A stretch of DNA of 64,000 bases from Desulfocurvus sp. GTDB lineage: Bacteria > Desulfobacterota > Desulfovibrionia > Desulfovibrionales > Desulfovibrionaceae. Each line of letters opens with the position of its first letter. The first letter of the stretch is position 1. This document shows, one piece after another, positions 44,309-53,947 of the stretch. A program made the position numbers and the translations under genes. The DNA lies in the NCBI GenBank assembly GCA_020692325.1, contig JAIMKR010000003.1, positions 114,556-178,555 on the forward strand. The letters run 5' to 3'. Under the pieces are notes generated by a model. That model made no database searches. It worked only from the letters and a program-made list of their open reading frames with translations, and was not told the DNA's origin.

Positions 44309-45385
44309 CTAGCGCTTCACGTAGGCGTCCAGCGGCTTCACCCGATAGCTATTGACGGGCATGCGGTCGGTGGTGACGTAGCCCGGCTCGGCGTTGATGA
44401 GGTCGGGGATGCGGTTGACGATGGTGGCACAGGTCAGCTCCACCGTGGCCGGGCGGTTGATGACCACCTCAGTGTCCGGCTCGCCGCAAAGCGTCCAGTC
44501 GTTGCGGTCGAACTCGTCCGGCGCGTAGACCTTGCCGATGCACTCGGACTCCAGGACGATGCCCTCGGCCGTCTGACTAGTGACCACGGCGCTCATGCCC
44601 GTGGCGTGCCCGGCCGGAATGGTCATGCCCAGGGTCGAGGACACGAGATCGGTCTTGTGGGTCTGCGGCACGCACTTCTGCACCTGGCTGGTGATGGTGA
44701 GACCGAGGCGGCCAGCCAGCCAGCCGTTCACGTTCCACATGTACGAGGGCAGGAACTCGCCCTTGTCGATGAGCTTTTGCCGTTCCGCCGGCGAAATGGC
44801 GTCGGCCGCGGCGATCTCCTTCTCGAAGGCGGCGAGGTCCAGCCCCGCGCCATGCACCTTGGCCAGCGCGATGCCGTAATCCTCCACGTTGTAGCTGGAG
44901 CTGCCCTTGATCTTCTTGATGGTGTGCATGGCCCCGGCGAGCGTGGCGATGAGGTTGCCCCAGAACACGTCCTGATAACCGGAGCCGCAGATGGTGCAGC
45001 CTGTTTTTTTGGCCAGGGCGTCCACCTCGGCGGTGATGGCCGGGGAGGAGTTGCCGGGGAAGATGGCCTCCTCATTGGTGGTGATGGCGTTGACGCCGTT
45101 CTTGGCACAAAGCAGCAGCGCCGCCTTGATGTCGCGCATGAGGCTCATGGTGGTGATGATGCACGCGTCGGGCTTGAGCTGACCGAGCACGGCGTCGGCC
45201 TTGGCGGCGTCCTGCACATGCACGCCCTTGGGGCCGCAGCCCATGATCTCGCCAATGTCCTTGCCGATGACTTTCGGGTTCATGTCGAAGGCGGCGACGA
45301 TCTCCGCCCCCTTCTCGAACACATAGCGCATGGTGTACCTGGACATTTTGCCGCAACCATACTGGGCGATCCGCAATGCACGCAT
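44309..45385 (-). CDS. NAD(P)-dependent amino acid dehydrogenase-like (2,4-diaminopentanoate dehydrogenase / DapB-like)
   Basis: A 358-residue oxidoreductase. An N-terminal Rossmann fold (LRIAQYGCGKMSRYTMRYVF, AFDMNPKVIGKDIGEIMG) is followed by a dihydrodipicolinate-reductase-like body with TTMSLMRDIKAALLLCAKNGVNAITTNEEAIFP. Such enzymes, exemplified by the clostridial ord product, oxidise 2,4-diaminopentanoate or related amino acids. Others are annotated only as DapB-like reductases. The start at 45385 is chosen with GGAGGG five bases upstream. An ATG at 45388 is an equally possible alternative. It is the first clear chromosomal-type gene right of the element and stands alone. Confidence 0.75.
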   Translation of the reverse strand: MRALRIAQYGCGKMSRYTMRYVFEKGAEIVAAFDMNPKVIGKDIGEIMGCGPKGVHVQDAAKADAVLGQLKPDACIITTMSLMRDIKAALLLCAKNGVNAITTNEEAIFPGNSSPAITAEVDALAKKTGCTICGSGYQDVFWGNLIATLAGAMHTIKKIKGSSSYNVEDYGIALAKVHGAGLDLAAFEKEIAAADAISPAERQKLIDKGEFLPSYMWNVNGWLAGRLGLTITSQVQKCVPQTHKTDLVSSTLGMTIPAGHATGMSAVVTSQTAEGIVLESECIGKVYAPDEFDRNDWTLCGEPDTEVVINRPATVELTCATIVNRIPDLINAEPGYVTTDRMPVNSYRVKPLDAYVKR

Positions 45386-45602
45386 CATATCCCTCCGTTG
45401 GCAACATGTTGTACAGGAAATCCGAACACCGCCGGGCACAGCCCGCCAACATTTATGTCGTTAATTCCAACATACTGAAATGACAAGCCTCTCTGGTGAC
45501 CCTCTCGCTGCCGACCTGGGGTATTTGAATTGAATGACGCGGCAAGCTCCATTTTTCCCACCAGGTTACGCAAACAACTTGATTATATTTGTGACAAAAA
45601 TA

Positions 45603-45617
45603 ATTATGAATCATAAT
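45603..45617. promoter_or_regulatory. Perfect 7-1-7 palindrome, candidate FUR/PerR-type operator
   Basis: ATTATGA A TCATAAT is a perfect palindrome with a 7-1-7 layout, as in Fur and PerR boxes, inside an AT-rich 80-base block. It lies between the divergent dehydrogenase (start 45385) and SOD-like gene (start 45829). Otherwise the 440 bases 45389-45828 hold no convincing gene. Confidence 0.45.
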
Positions 45618-45828
45618 ACCACTTCAGGACATCCACCAACGAGAACGATGGCGCGTTCCGTCCCGTCCGCCAACCGTTGAACCATGACGCGAAAGCAGGT
45701 ATGCGGACAATGCGCGGTCCTCCCGACGATCGCGGCCGCGCCCGCCACTCGAGAAAACGCGGCCGAGCGTCTCATCCAGACCTCCAGCCCCGGCGCGCGC
45801 CGCGCGCCCAAGCCCGAAGGAGCACACC

Positions 45829-46386
45829 ATGCGCCGCAGCGACTTCCGCCACGCGTCAGCAGTCCAAACCACGGCGCTGTTTTTCGCCCTGGCCGTTCTC
45901 GGCGGCTGCGCCCCGGCGCGGCATGTCCTCACCGTTCCCCCGCGCGAGGCCATGGCAAAACTTTCGCCCGTGCGCGGGCACACGGCCTCCGGCCTCATGA
46001 CCTTCCGGCCGCAGGGACGGCTGTTGCTCATTCAGGGGGATTTCGCGGGGCTCACGCCCGGAGCGCACGGCCTGCACATCCACGAGGGCGACGATTGCGG
46101 GGGACGCGGCGCGCGCGACGCCGGCGGACACTTCAATCCCACGGGTGCGCGCCATGGCAGTCCTGGCGCTCCCTCGCACCACGCCGGCGATCTGCCCATG
46201 GTCACTGCCGGGGCTGACGGCACAGCCCACTTCCAGGCCGCCATGGACGGCCTGGACCTTGGCGACGACACGCGCGGAATCATCGGCCACACCGTCATCG
46301 TCACCGCCCGGCCGGACAACTTCACCACCCAGCCCGACGGCGGCTCCGGTCCGGCGGTCGCCTGCGGCGTTATCCGCGAACGTTAG
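45829..46386 (+). CDS. Cu/Zn superoxide dismutase-like lipoprotein
   Basis: A 185-residue exported protein. The lipobox LGGC places acylated Cys27 at the start of the mature protein. The SOD fold is clear: GAHGLHIHE (H83, H85), GGHFNPTGARHG (H101, H109), HHAGDLP (H118, D121) and the disulfide pair C90/C179 in ACGVI. The zinc ligands (H101, H109, H118, D121) and three copper ligands are therefore present. But the fourth copper ligand position reads VIVTARPDN, with T159 instead of His, and the conserved active-site Arg before the ACGVI motif is A176. Dismutase activity is thus doubtful. It could bind copper poorly or have another role. RBS AAGGAG precedes the start. Confidence 0.85.
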   Translation: MRRSDFRHASAVQTTALFFALAVLGGCAPARHVLTVPPREAMAKLSPVRGHTASGLMTFRPQGRLLLIQGDFAGLTPGAHGLHIHEGDDCGGRGARDAGGHFNPTGARHGSPGAPSHHAGDLPMVTAGADGTAHFQAAMDGLDLGDDTRGIIGHTVIVTARPDNFTTQPDGGSGPAVACGVIRER

Positions 46387-46394
46387 CGGCGATT

Positions 46395-47306
46395 CTAAAG
46401 CGCCCCGCCGCGCGCCAGAAGACGATGCACGTCCGTGAGCGGCGGCGCGCCGAACATGCGGGCATACTCCCGGCTGAACTGCGAGGCGCTGGCGTAGCCA
46501 ACGCGAAAAGCCGCCCCCTCGGCGTCGGCCGCGCCGGCAAGCATGAGCCGCCGGGCTTCCAGCAGACGCAGCCGCTTGACGTAGCGCAACGGGGTTTCGG
46601 CCGTTATAGCCTTGAAATGCTCGAAAAACGTGGAGGGACTCATGGACGCCATGCGCGCCATGTCCTCCACGCGCACAGGTCGAGCGATATCGGCCCTGAT
46701 GGCCCGAATGACCGCGCCGATGCGCCGGGATCGACCACCAGGCAGCGCCGCGCGCGCAACAGCCGCGCCATCCGCTCCGTGCAGGAGACGGTAGCCGATC
46801 TCCCGCGCGATGAGCGGGCCGAGTTCCGGAATATCAACCGGCGCGTCCAGCAACGCGGTCAACCGCAAAAGACAGTCGGAGAGGGCCTCATCCACCTCAC
46901 CCACGAAGAGTCCCCTCGGTTCGCGGCCACACCGGAGGCAGGCGGAACCAGTCCGATCCTCAACGCCATCCAGCAGCTCGTTCACCCGCAGCGCATCCAA
47001 ATCCAACTGCAGGCATAGATAAGGCTTTTCCGCGCTGGCCACGGTCACCCGGCACACCAGCGGCAGGTCCACCGTGACCACGAGGAAGCGGCCAGCCGCG
47101 TAGCGGTAGGACTCCAGGCCAAGCATGGCCAGCTTCTCCCCCTGCGCCACCACGCACAGAGAGGGCTCGTAGGCCACATGGAAAGCCCCCCCAGGGGAGG
47201 ACTGCCGGAAGAAGCGCAGGCCGGCCATATCCGAATCGCACAACCCCTCGCCCACGCAACGGGCGTCGATGCGACGCGCCAGTTCCCGACAGGAATTCTC
47301 GTTCAT
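46395..47306 (-). CDS. AraC-family transcriptional regulator
   Basis: A 303-residue regulator. The N-terminal AraC-type ligand domain (FHVAYEPSLCVVAQGEKLAMLG, the CVxxxG segment of the AraC_N cupin-like family) is followed by two helix-turn-helix modules in the C-terminal 100 residues: VEDMARMASMSPSTFFEHFKAITAETPLRYVKRLRL and AAFRVGYASASQFSREYARMFG. The start at 47306 follows GGGGAGGG. It is divergent from the short-chain dehydrogenase gene at 47457, which it probably activates. This AraC-SDR pairing is common. Confidence 0.88.
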   Translation of the reverse strand: MNENSCRELARRIDARCVGEGLCDSDMAGLRFFRQSSPGGAFHVAYEPSLCVVAQGEKLAMLGLESYRYAAGRFLVVTVDLPLVCRVTVASAEKPYLCLQLDLDALRVNELLDGVEDRTGSACLRCGREPRGLFVGEVDEALSDCLLRLTALLDAPVDIPELGPLIAREIGYRLLHGADGAAVARAALPGGRSRRIGAVIRAIRADIARPVRVEDMARMASMSPSTFFEHFKAITAETPLRYVKRLRLLEARRLMLAGAADAEGAAFRVGYASASQFSREYARMFGAPPLTDVHRLLARGGAL

Positions 47307-47456
47307 GCGCCCTCCCCGATTTCCTCGATGCCTACACGCAAGCCGGAGGATCAGGCAAGGGATCCGGAGAAGCGGGTATTCATAACGGTCTCGCGGTGGG
47401 GGTATAATGACCGGACCGGCCAAGAAACGCCGGCCGAAACGACAAGGAGAACCGAT

Positions 47457-48209
47457 ATGAGCATCACACTCATCACCGGCGGCAGCCGGGGACTCGGCAG
47501 AAGCATGGCCCTGGCGCTAGCCGCGCAGGGTACGGATGTCATCATCACCTACGTGGGTCGGCGCGAAGCGGCCGAGGACACCGCAGCATCGGCCGAAGGC
47601 CTGGGCCGCAAGGCCGCGGTGCTGCCGCTGGATGTCGCCGACACGGCGAATTTTCCCGCCTTCGTCGATGCCCTGCGCGGGACTCTTGCCGTGAGCTGGG
47701 GCGGGGCCAGTCTCGACGCGCTGGTGAACAACGCCGGCATCGGCGTCAGCGCCCCCTTTGAAAAGACCACGGAGGAGCAGTTCGACCGTCTCATGAACAT
47801 CCATGTGAAAGGCATGTTCTTCCTCACCCAGCATCTGCTGCCGCTGCTGCGCGATGGCGGCTGCATCGTCAACGTGTCCTCGGGGCTGACGCGATTCTGC
47901 CTGCCGGGATACGCAGCCTACGCGGCCATGAAGGGCGCGGTTGAGGTGCTGACTCGCTACATGGCCAAAGAACTCGGCGAACGGGGCATCACCGTCAATG
48001 CGGTGGCGCCGGGGGCCATAGAGACGGACTTCGACGGCGGCACCGTGCGCGACACCCCGGCCGTCAACGCCTTCATCGCCTCGCGGACGGCCCTTGGCCG
48101 CGCGGGCAGGCCCGAGGACATCGGCGGAGCCGTAGCCGCGCTGCTCGCGCCCGGCGCTGGTTGGATCAACGGGCAACGCATCGAGGTCTCCGGCGGGATG
48201 TTCCTATAG
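47457..48209 (+). CDS. Short-chain dehydrogenase/reductase
   Basis: A 250-residue classical SDR that uses NAD(P)H to reduce or oxidise a carbonyl or hydroxyl. The nucleotide-binding TGGSRGLG motif is at the N-terminus, NNAG is in LDALVNNAGIGV, and the catalytic triad is Ser in VNVSSG plus Tyr-x3-Lys in YAAYAAMK. The final portion (GRAGRPEDIGGAVAALL...INGQRIEVSGG) is standard. RBS AAGGAG precedes the ATG. The substrate is unknown. It is divergent from the AraC regulator across 150 bases, which should hold both promoters. Confidence 0.92.
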   Translation: MSITLITGGSRGLGRSMALALAAQGTDVIITYVGRREAAEDTAASAEGLGRKAAVLPLDVADTANFPAFVDALRGTLAVSWGGASLDALVNNAGIGVSAPFEKTTEEQFDRLMNIHVKGMFFLTQHLLPLLRDGGCIVNVSSGLTRFCLPGYAAYAAMKGAVEVLTRYMAKELGERGITVNAVAPGAIETDFDGGTVRDTPAVNAFIASRTALGRAGRPEDIGGAVAALLAPGAGWINGQRIEVSGGMFL

Positions 48210-48290
48210 GGCGTCGGGAACAGCGGACGGGGGAGCTGCCGAGGCTTCCCCGCCGCCGGAGGATTCAGCGACGCGGGAGGACGGCCGGGG

Positions 48291-50045
48291 TTAGTCGGTC
48301 CGGCCGCCAGCCGCCCGGCCCAGGTTCACGTCCACGGCCAGCACGCCGAGCTTCTCCCGCGCATCCGAGAGGATGGGAGTGGAGACGGTGATGCAGTTCT
48401 CGCCCGTGGCGCTGGAGACGTAGACCTCGGACACGGCGGTGCCGCCCGTTTCGGCCGGCTGGACGTACCAGGCCCGGCCGGACCAATCGCGACCCACGGT
48501 GCTCTTGTCCGCCACGGGACCGGACGGTCCGCGGCCGATATTGGCCACGGGTTGCCGACCGGCGGCGTCGGTGAGGTAGACGAGTTCGAGCGAGGGCTCG
48601 CGCAGCACGGCCTCGCGCATGGCGGTCTCCTGCTCCGCGCGACTGAAGGAGCGGATGCGCGGATCGGCCGCGAGACGCTCGGCGATGCCCTGCACGCGAC
48701 CACCGCCGATGAGCTGGAACACGGCGTTCATGCTTTCCAGCTCCACCACGCGCCCCAGCAGCCCGGCCACCGCGTTCAGGGAGGACTCGGCCCCGTCGTG
48801 GCTGCGCTGGCTTATGCCGCGCACCTGCCGCACGATATCCGACATGCGGCTGCTCGTATCGGCCTGGGCGCCGGCCGCGTCGGCGAATTCGCCGATGTGC
48901 CGGGCCGTGCCGCCGGCGAGTTCGACGATCTCCGCGAGGCTCGCGCCCGAGCCCTGCGCCAGCTCCACGGCGCGGTTCACGCTGGCCGCGGTCTCCTCCA
49001 TGTCGCGTCCGGTGCGCTCCACGCCCTGCCGGATGCCCAGCGTGCGCTGGGCCACTTCCTTGGTGGCGGCCATGGTCTTCTCGGCGAGCTTGCGCACCTC
49101 GTCGGCCACCACGGCGAAGCCCCGGCCGGCCTCACCGGCCCTGGCGGCCTCGATGGCGGCATTGAGAGCGAGCAGGTTCGTCTGATCGGCGATGTCGCTG
49201 ATGACGTCCATGATCTTCTCCACCGCGTTGGCCTGGCCGCCCAGCTCGCGCACCACGTCGGCGAGTTCACGGGCCTTGCGCTCCACCTCGCGTATGGCCT
49301 CCACGGTCTGGCCCACGGCCTGGGACCCGCCGCTGGCGCGATCCTGCGCGGTGCGCGCCTGCTCCACGGCGGAAGTCGAGCGTTCGAGCATACGGCGCAC
49401 GGCCTCGTCCAGGCCATCCATGGCCACGCCGGCGTCCCCCATCAGCCTCTGCTGCTCCTCCGCGCCGGAGGCGCTGGATTCGGAAAGGCCGCGCAGCTCC
49501 TCGCAGGAGGAGTGGATGCCGGAAATGGCCACGCCCAGCGTGCGTGAGGCGGACAACAACCCCTCGCGCCGGGAGACCTCGGCCCGCTCGCGCGCGAGCA
49601 CGGTTTCATCGCAGGCGTCGCTGGCGATCCTCGCCTCGTCCTTCACGCGCTGCCGCAGTTCGACCTCGCCCGCGCGCAGCCGCACAACTTCATTAACAAT
49701 ATTGTCTACATAATTCAGAATGCTAACAAAAATGTCCTTATCATTTTCAGCCAAGCTCCGCTGTCCATCAGCGCCGACGACACCAGCGCCAGCAAGTGAT
49801 GATTTCATTTTACGCATGAAATTTCGCTGCATTACATAGCTACGCAGCAAAAAAATGATTCCAAGAAGAAACGTCGTTCCGATGAGCGGCGCGCCATAAT
49901 TCAAAGCGATTTTTCCCAAACCCGTTACATTGCCTGCCGTTCCGCCGAGATCCTCCGCCCCCGGAAACGCGAGGAAAAGGATGACCGGAATTACAATAAC
50001 CATGGATAATACCACAAAATTTAAAATATTCTGCCGAGAATTCAT
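48291..50045 (-). CDS. Methyl-accepting chemotaxis protein with C-terminal Cache-like sensor
   Basis: A 584-residue receptor. Two membrane helices near the N-terminus ([18 protein letters not shown] and [19 protein letters not shown]) enclose a short periplasmic loop. A long coiled-coil signalling domain follows, with the tip [37 protein letters not shown], the classic CheA/CheW-binding hairpin. Instead of ending there, the protein continues for about 150 residues into a PDC/Cache-like domain ([22 protein letters not shown], then [17 protein letters not shown] and [20 protein letters not shown]). This sensor would be cytoplasmic. The start at 50045 follows a weak GGAG. Confidence 0.88.
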   Translation of the reverse strand: MNSRQNILNFVVLSMVIVIPVILFLAFPGAEDLGGTAGNVTGLGKIALNYGAPLIGTTFLLGIIFLLRSYVMQRNFMRKMKSSLAGAGVVGADGQRSLAENDKDIFVSILNYVDNIVNEVVRLRAGEVELRQRVKDEARIASDACDETVLARERAEVSRREGLLSASRTLGVAISGIHSSCEELRGLSESSASGAEEQQRLMGDAGVAMDGLDEAVRRMLERSTSAVEQARTAQDRASGGSQAVGQTVEAIREVERKARELADVVRELGGQANAVEKIMDVISDIADQTNLLALNAAIEAARAGEAGRGFAVVADEVRKLAEKTMAATKEVAQRTLGIRQGVERTGRDMEETAASVNRAVELAQGSGASLAEIVELAGGTARHIGEFADAAGAQADTSSRMSDIVRQVRGISQRSHDGAESSLNAVAGLLGRVVELESMNAVFQLIGGGRVQGIAERLAADPRIRSFSRAEQETAMREAVLREPSLELVYLTDAAGRQPVANIGRGPSGPVADKSTVGRDWSGRAWYVQPAETGGTAVSEVYVSSATGENCITVSTPILSDAREKLGVLAVDVNLGRAAGGRTD

Positions 50046-50221
50046 ACGGTGCTGCGCTCCTTGACCATAACCTGCGTTTTTGATGCATCCAGCAAGAAGC
50101 CGGCCAGCAGGACGCAAAGGGATGTCGGAAAAAGCGTTGCAACCAACGTCCGATTACTGCAAAATCCCGTAGGGACGCGGAGATGCGCCGAATGCACTCC
50201 ACGCGCCCGCTGCGAGGCGGC

Positions 50222-53200
50222 ATGTCCTACAAAAAAATTCTGAAAGAGCTACGCAAACGCGCCCGCAAGATTATTCTGGGCGTCCTCGCCGCCATTGCGA
50301 CGCTGCTCGTTCTGTGCGCGCTTCTCGTCGCAGCCCTGCCCTCCCTCCTCTCCTCGGACTTCGTCCGTACGCGCGTGACAGCGCAAATCGCCAAGACCAC
50401 GGGCAAACCGACGCGCCTGGCCGCCCTGTCCCTCGGCTGGACGGACGGTCTGCGGCTGCGCGGCCTGGTCATCGGTCAGGGTGCGCTGGCCGATCCGGCG
50501 TTCCTGCTGCGCCTGGATACACTGCACGTCACCCTCGACCTGCCCGCCGCCCTGCGCGGGAACATCCACGCCGGCATCGCACTGCACGGCCTGCGTCTGC
50601 ACGCGCCGCCGAGCAAGGAGCCACCCAAGCCCCTGCCCGTTCTGCTGCAAACCATCTTCACCGGCCTGAGCGCCGCGCTCACCCCCATCCCCCTGCCCCT
50701 TGACGCCGGCCTGAACGCCGATCTGTCGGACATGGACGTGCGCCTGGAGCCCAGGCCCGGCGAGGGCGGCAAGGCCATTGAACTGCGCGGCGCGAGCCTG
50801 CGTCTGACGACCGACGGCATAAAAAGCACGCCCGTGCGCGTGGCCGCCGCCGCCACCCTCTGGGTCGATGGTCGCGCCATGGCCCCCGTGCGCTGCGACG
50901 CCGCCCTCTCGCGCCTCGTCGACGCCTCCGGCCGGGTGAATCTCGGCTGGGCCGATCTCTCCGCCAACGCCCGGCTCCCGGGCGCGACGCTCTCCGCCTC
51001 CGGCGGGCTGGCCTCCGCGCTCAAGGTCGACCTGCGCGCGGACCTGCCGACCCTCGCCGACACGGTCCGTCCGCTGGCCCAGCTGCCCGGTCTCGACGGC
51101 AAGCTCGCAGCCGCCCTCACCCTCACACGCCCGGAGCCGCGCCGGATCAACGCCGGTCTCGTTCTGTTCCTGGACGGCCTGCGCGTCACGCCGACCGGGG
51201 AAAAGGACGCCAAACGTCTCGGACCGCTGTCGCTGCGCATGTCGCAGGAGGCGCGGCTGGACCTCGATGGTCATTCAGCGCTGCTGCCCGGCGGCCTGGA
51301 CCTCGGACGAGGCGGCGAGGCGCGCTGGGAGCTGCGCGTCACCGGCGTCGGGGGGAACAAGCCCACGGCCGTCCTCGCCGTGTCCAACGTGAACCTGCAT
51401 CTCGGCGCGCTCACGCCCGCGCTCGCGGACGCGCTGCCCAAGGGCCTGCGCCTGGGCTCCGGCGAATTGTCGCTCGCCGGACTCGAGGCCACCACGGACA
51501 TCGTGGGACCGGACAAACGCCCCGGCGTCGCGGCCAGCGTGCGCGGACTGCATGTGACGCTCGGCGGACTCGCACGCGAGGGCGGCGGCAAGGCCCTCAG
51601 TCTGAACCGCACGGAACTGCGCGTGGACGAGGCGTCGGCCACGCTGCCCGGCGGAGCCAAGGGCGCGGAGCCCGTCGGCTCGGCGCGGGCGGTGCTCTCG
51701 GCCAAGATTTCCGGCCTGCGCCAAAGCGGCGGAGGACAAACGCTCGCCCTCGGCGAGGCTGGCGTCCCCCGCGTCGAGGCGCGCGCCGACGCCGTCACCC
51801 GCGATTCCGCCGCCCTGTTCGGCTTGACCGGGAAAATCATGCTCAAGGCCGAGGCGCGCGCCAGGGGCCTCGAAGTCCGAACGAAGCCGGCCGCCGCGAA
51901 AATCGCCGACCTGCGCGCAGCGACGGAACTGCGCGTGGAGCTGCCGCGCGCGAAACGCGCCACGGCGTCGCTCGCGTCCCTGGAGATTTCCTCACCAGCC
52001 GTCGGCGTGACGCCTGTGGGTGGGAAGACCATGACCACACCGCTCGACCTGCGCGCCAGCGCCCCATCCATCGTCCTTGGGGCCGACACACTGAAGGGCG
52101 GAATTCCCGACGTGCGCGGACTCAACGCGAGTCTGAACCTCGGCCGGGCGCTCGGGACGAAGCTCACCGCCGACGTGAACGCGGCCGCAGTGCGCACCAG
52201 CGGCGACGCGCGCATCGACGCGGGCGCGCTCTTCGCCCTGGCCGCGCCGCTGCTCCCGCCAGGAGCCAGGGCCTCCGGCTCCATCGCCGCCGACTGGCGC
52301 GTGAACGCGACCATACCGCACACGGCTTCCACGCCCCCCGCCGCGGACATGGCCCAGGCAGCCCGCCAGGCCATGAGCCGGCTCGCCTTCCTGCGCGAGA
52401 CCGACGCCACGTTGCGCCTGAGCGACCTGAACCTGCGCTGGCCGGGGACGGACGGCGGCGCCCCGCTCGCCCTGCGTGGCCTCTCCACGCCGCGCCCATT
52501 TCATTTGCAGACACACAACGGAGCGGAACGAACCAGCCTGACCGGTTCGCTGGCCTTTGGGCCGCTGGACACGCTGCCCGGCGCGGGCCGGACGGGCAAG
52601 CCATTGCAGGGGCTCCTGACCCTCAACGCGGCAACCCAGGGCGTGCGCTCCGTGCAGATTTCCGAGGCCCTGCACCTCGACGGCCCGGGGCTGGACCAAA
52701 ATCTCAGCCTCACGGCGGACAGGCTGGACAAGCTGCTGACGGGCGACGATCCGCTCACGACCGCGCTTTCCGGTGTGGACGCCCACGTGACGTTCAGTCT
52801 GGCCGCCGGCGACATCGGAGCCGCGCTGGCCAGCGCGCCGGGCGGCGGGGCGGCGGACGGCCCGCACGGACGGGGCGCGCTGAAAGCCCGGGCCGAAGCG
52901 CAACTCGCCGGCGGGCGTTTCCTGAACGTTTCGGCGCGGCTGAACAGCCCTGGTGTGGACTTTTCGCTGGGACCGGATCTGGCCGTCACCGGCCTGACGA
53001 GCGACGTGGCCCTGTCCCGCCGCTTCGTTCTGACGCCGGATCTGCGCTGCCCGGGCGAAGCGCCGGCGGTCGAACCCGCGCCGCTCTCCGAGCAGGTCTT
53101 CGGCATCCTGTCCGAGGACGCCGGGCAAAACCCCGCCATCGAGGCGCTGGGCTCCGCCAGCCGGACCGGATCCATCGGCGCGCTGCTGCGCCCCGTGGCG

Positions 53201-53947
53201 CAGGGCCGGGGCGGCGGCTCCATCACCATGAAGCGCCTGCGGGTGAAGGCCGGCGGCCGGCCGCTGGACCTCCACGACATCGCCGTGCGCCTCGACGACA
53301 GCGGCGCTGTCCCCGGCGTGCGGTCCTTCCGCGCGGGGTTGCTGGGCGGCGGCGTGCTGGGCCGGGCCATGCTGCGCAAGCAGGCCGGAGGCTACGCCCT
53401 GGACGCCGACGTGGCCTTCTCCGGCATCGACCCCGGCAAGATGTTCCCGACCGGCGCGGCCCGCGACACCGGTTCGAGCGCGGAGACATCGGGCCGCGTG
53501 CGGGTGTCCGCGCCCATCACGGCCGACGCCGAAACCCTGCTGCGCCGGCTGACCCTGAACGCCGACATCACGCGCATCGGCCCGCGCACGCTGGAGCGCA
53601 TGCTCTACGCCCTCGATCCGCAGGAACAGAACGAGACCATCGTGCAGCAGCGCCGCCTCCTGGGCATGGGCTACCCGCGCTTCTTGCGCGTGGCGGCGGC
53701 ATACGGCAATCTGAGTCTTTCCGGCGCGGTGACGGTGAAGGGCTTCGACCTGGACCTGCCGCGCGTGGACCGGCTGGCCATCGCCAACCTGCCCCTCCGC
53801 GACAAGCTCGCCGCGCCGCTGGCCCGCGTGCCGGAACTCGTCCGCCTGCTCGACGCGGCGGGCGGCGACCGCATCTGCCGCGATGGGGGGAAGTCCGGCT
53901 CGGGAGCGCTGCGCATCGTGCAACAACAGCAAGGAGCATCGCGATGA
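50222..53947 (+). CDS. AsmA/YdbH-like envelope protein, first gene of CHAT operon
   Basis: A 1241-residue protein. One N-terminal membrane helix (ILGVLAAIATLLVLCALLVAALP, near residues 17-39) anchors a very long beta-rich domain on the periplasmic side. LPSLLSSDFVRTRVTAQIAKTTGKPTRLAALSLGWTDGLRLRGLVIG matches the start of AsmA family proteins. The C-terminal part (AYGNLSLSGAVTVKGFDLDLPRVDRLAIANLP) is AsmA-like too. AsmA/YdbH/TamB relatives form lipid-conducting bridges between the inner and outer membranes, and E. coli YdbH works with YnbE and YdbL. The adjacent gene is YdbL-like, which supports the YdbH comparison. Its stop overlaps the next start (ATGA). Size exceeds E. coli YdbH (879). Confidence 0.75.
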   Translation: MSYKKILKELRKRARKIILGVLAAIATLLVLCALLVAALPSLLSSDFVRTRVTAQIAKTTGKPTRLAALSLGWTDGLRLRGLVIGQGALADPAFLLRLDTLHVTLDLPAALRGNIHAGIALHGLRLHAPPSKEPPKPLPVLLQTIFTGLSAALTPIPLPLDAGLNADLSDMDVRLEPRPGEGGKAIELRGASLRLTTDGIKSTPVRVAAAATLWVDGRAMAPVRCDAALSRLVDASGRVNLGWADLSANARLPGATLSASGGLASALKVDLRADLPTLADTVRPLAQLPGLDGKLAAALTLTRPEPRRINAGLVLFLDGLRVTPTGEKDAKRLGPLSLRMSQEARLDLDGHSALLPGGLDLGRGGEARWELRVTGVGGNKPTAVLAVSNVNLHLGALTPALADALPKGLRLGSGELSLAGLEATTDIVGPDKRPGVAASVRGLHVTLGGLAREGGGKALSLNRTELRVDEASATLPGGAKGAEPVGSARAVLSAKISGLRQSGGGQTLALGEAGVPRVEARADAVTRDSAALFGLTGKIMLKAEARARGLEVRTKPAAAKIADLRAATELRVELPRAKRATASLASLEISSPAVGVTPVGGKTMTTPLDLRASAPSIVLGADTLKGGIPDVRGLNASLNLGRALGTKLTADVNAAAVRTSGDARIDAGALFALAAPLLPPGARASGSIAADWRVNATIPHTASTPPAADMAQAARQAMSRLAFLRETDATLRLSDLNLRWPGTDGGAPLALRGLSTPRPFHLQTHNGAERTSLTGSLAFGPLDTLPGAGRTGKPLQGLLTLNAATQGVRSVQISEALHLDGPGLDQNLSLTADRLDKLLTGDDPLTTALSGVDAHVTFSLAAGDIGAALASAPGGGAADGPHGRGALKARAEAQLAGGRFLNVSARLNSPGVDFSLGPDLAVTGLTSDVALSRRFVLTPDLRCPGEAPAVEPAPLSEQVFGILSEDAGQNPAIEALGSASRTGSIGALLRPVAQGRGGGSITMKRLRVKAGGRPLDLHDIAVRLDDSGAVPGVRSFRAGLLGGGVLGRAMLRKQAGGYALDADVAFSGIDPGKMFPTGAARDTGSSAETSGRVRVSAPITADAETLLRRLTLNADITRIGPRTLERMLYALDPQEQNETIVQQRRLLGMGYPRFLRVAAAYGNLSLSGAVTVKGFDLDLPRVDRLAIANLPLRDKLAAPLARVPELVRLLDAAGGDRICRDGGKSGSGALRIVQQQQGASR

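Noticed and set aside
44033-45828. attR for the tRNA-Arg element
   Set aside because: I looked for the tRNA 3' end sequence and its complement and found no match of useful length.
51992-53932. 646-codon minus-strand frame inside the AsmA-like gene
   Set aside because: It is a shadow of the AsmA-like gene, with Arg/Gln/Gly-rich low-complexity text and no recognised domain.
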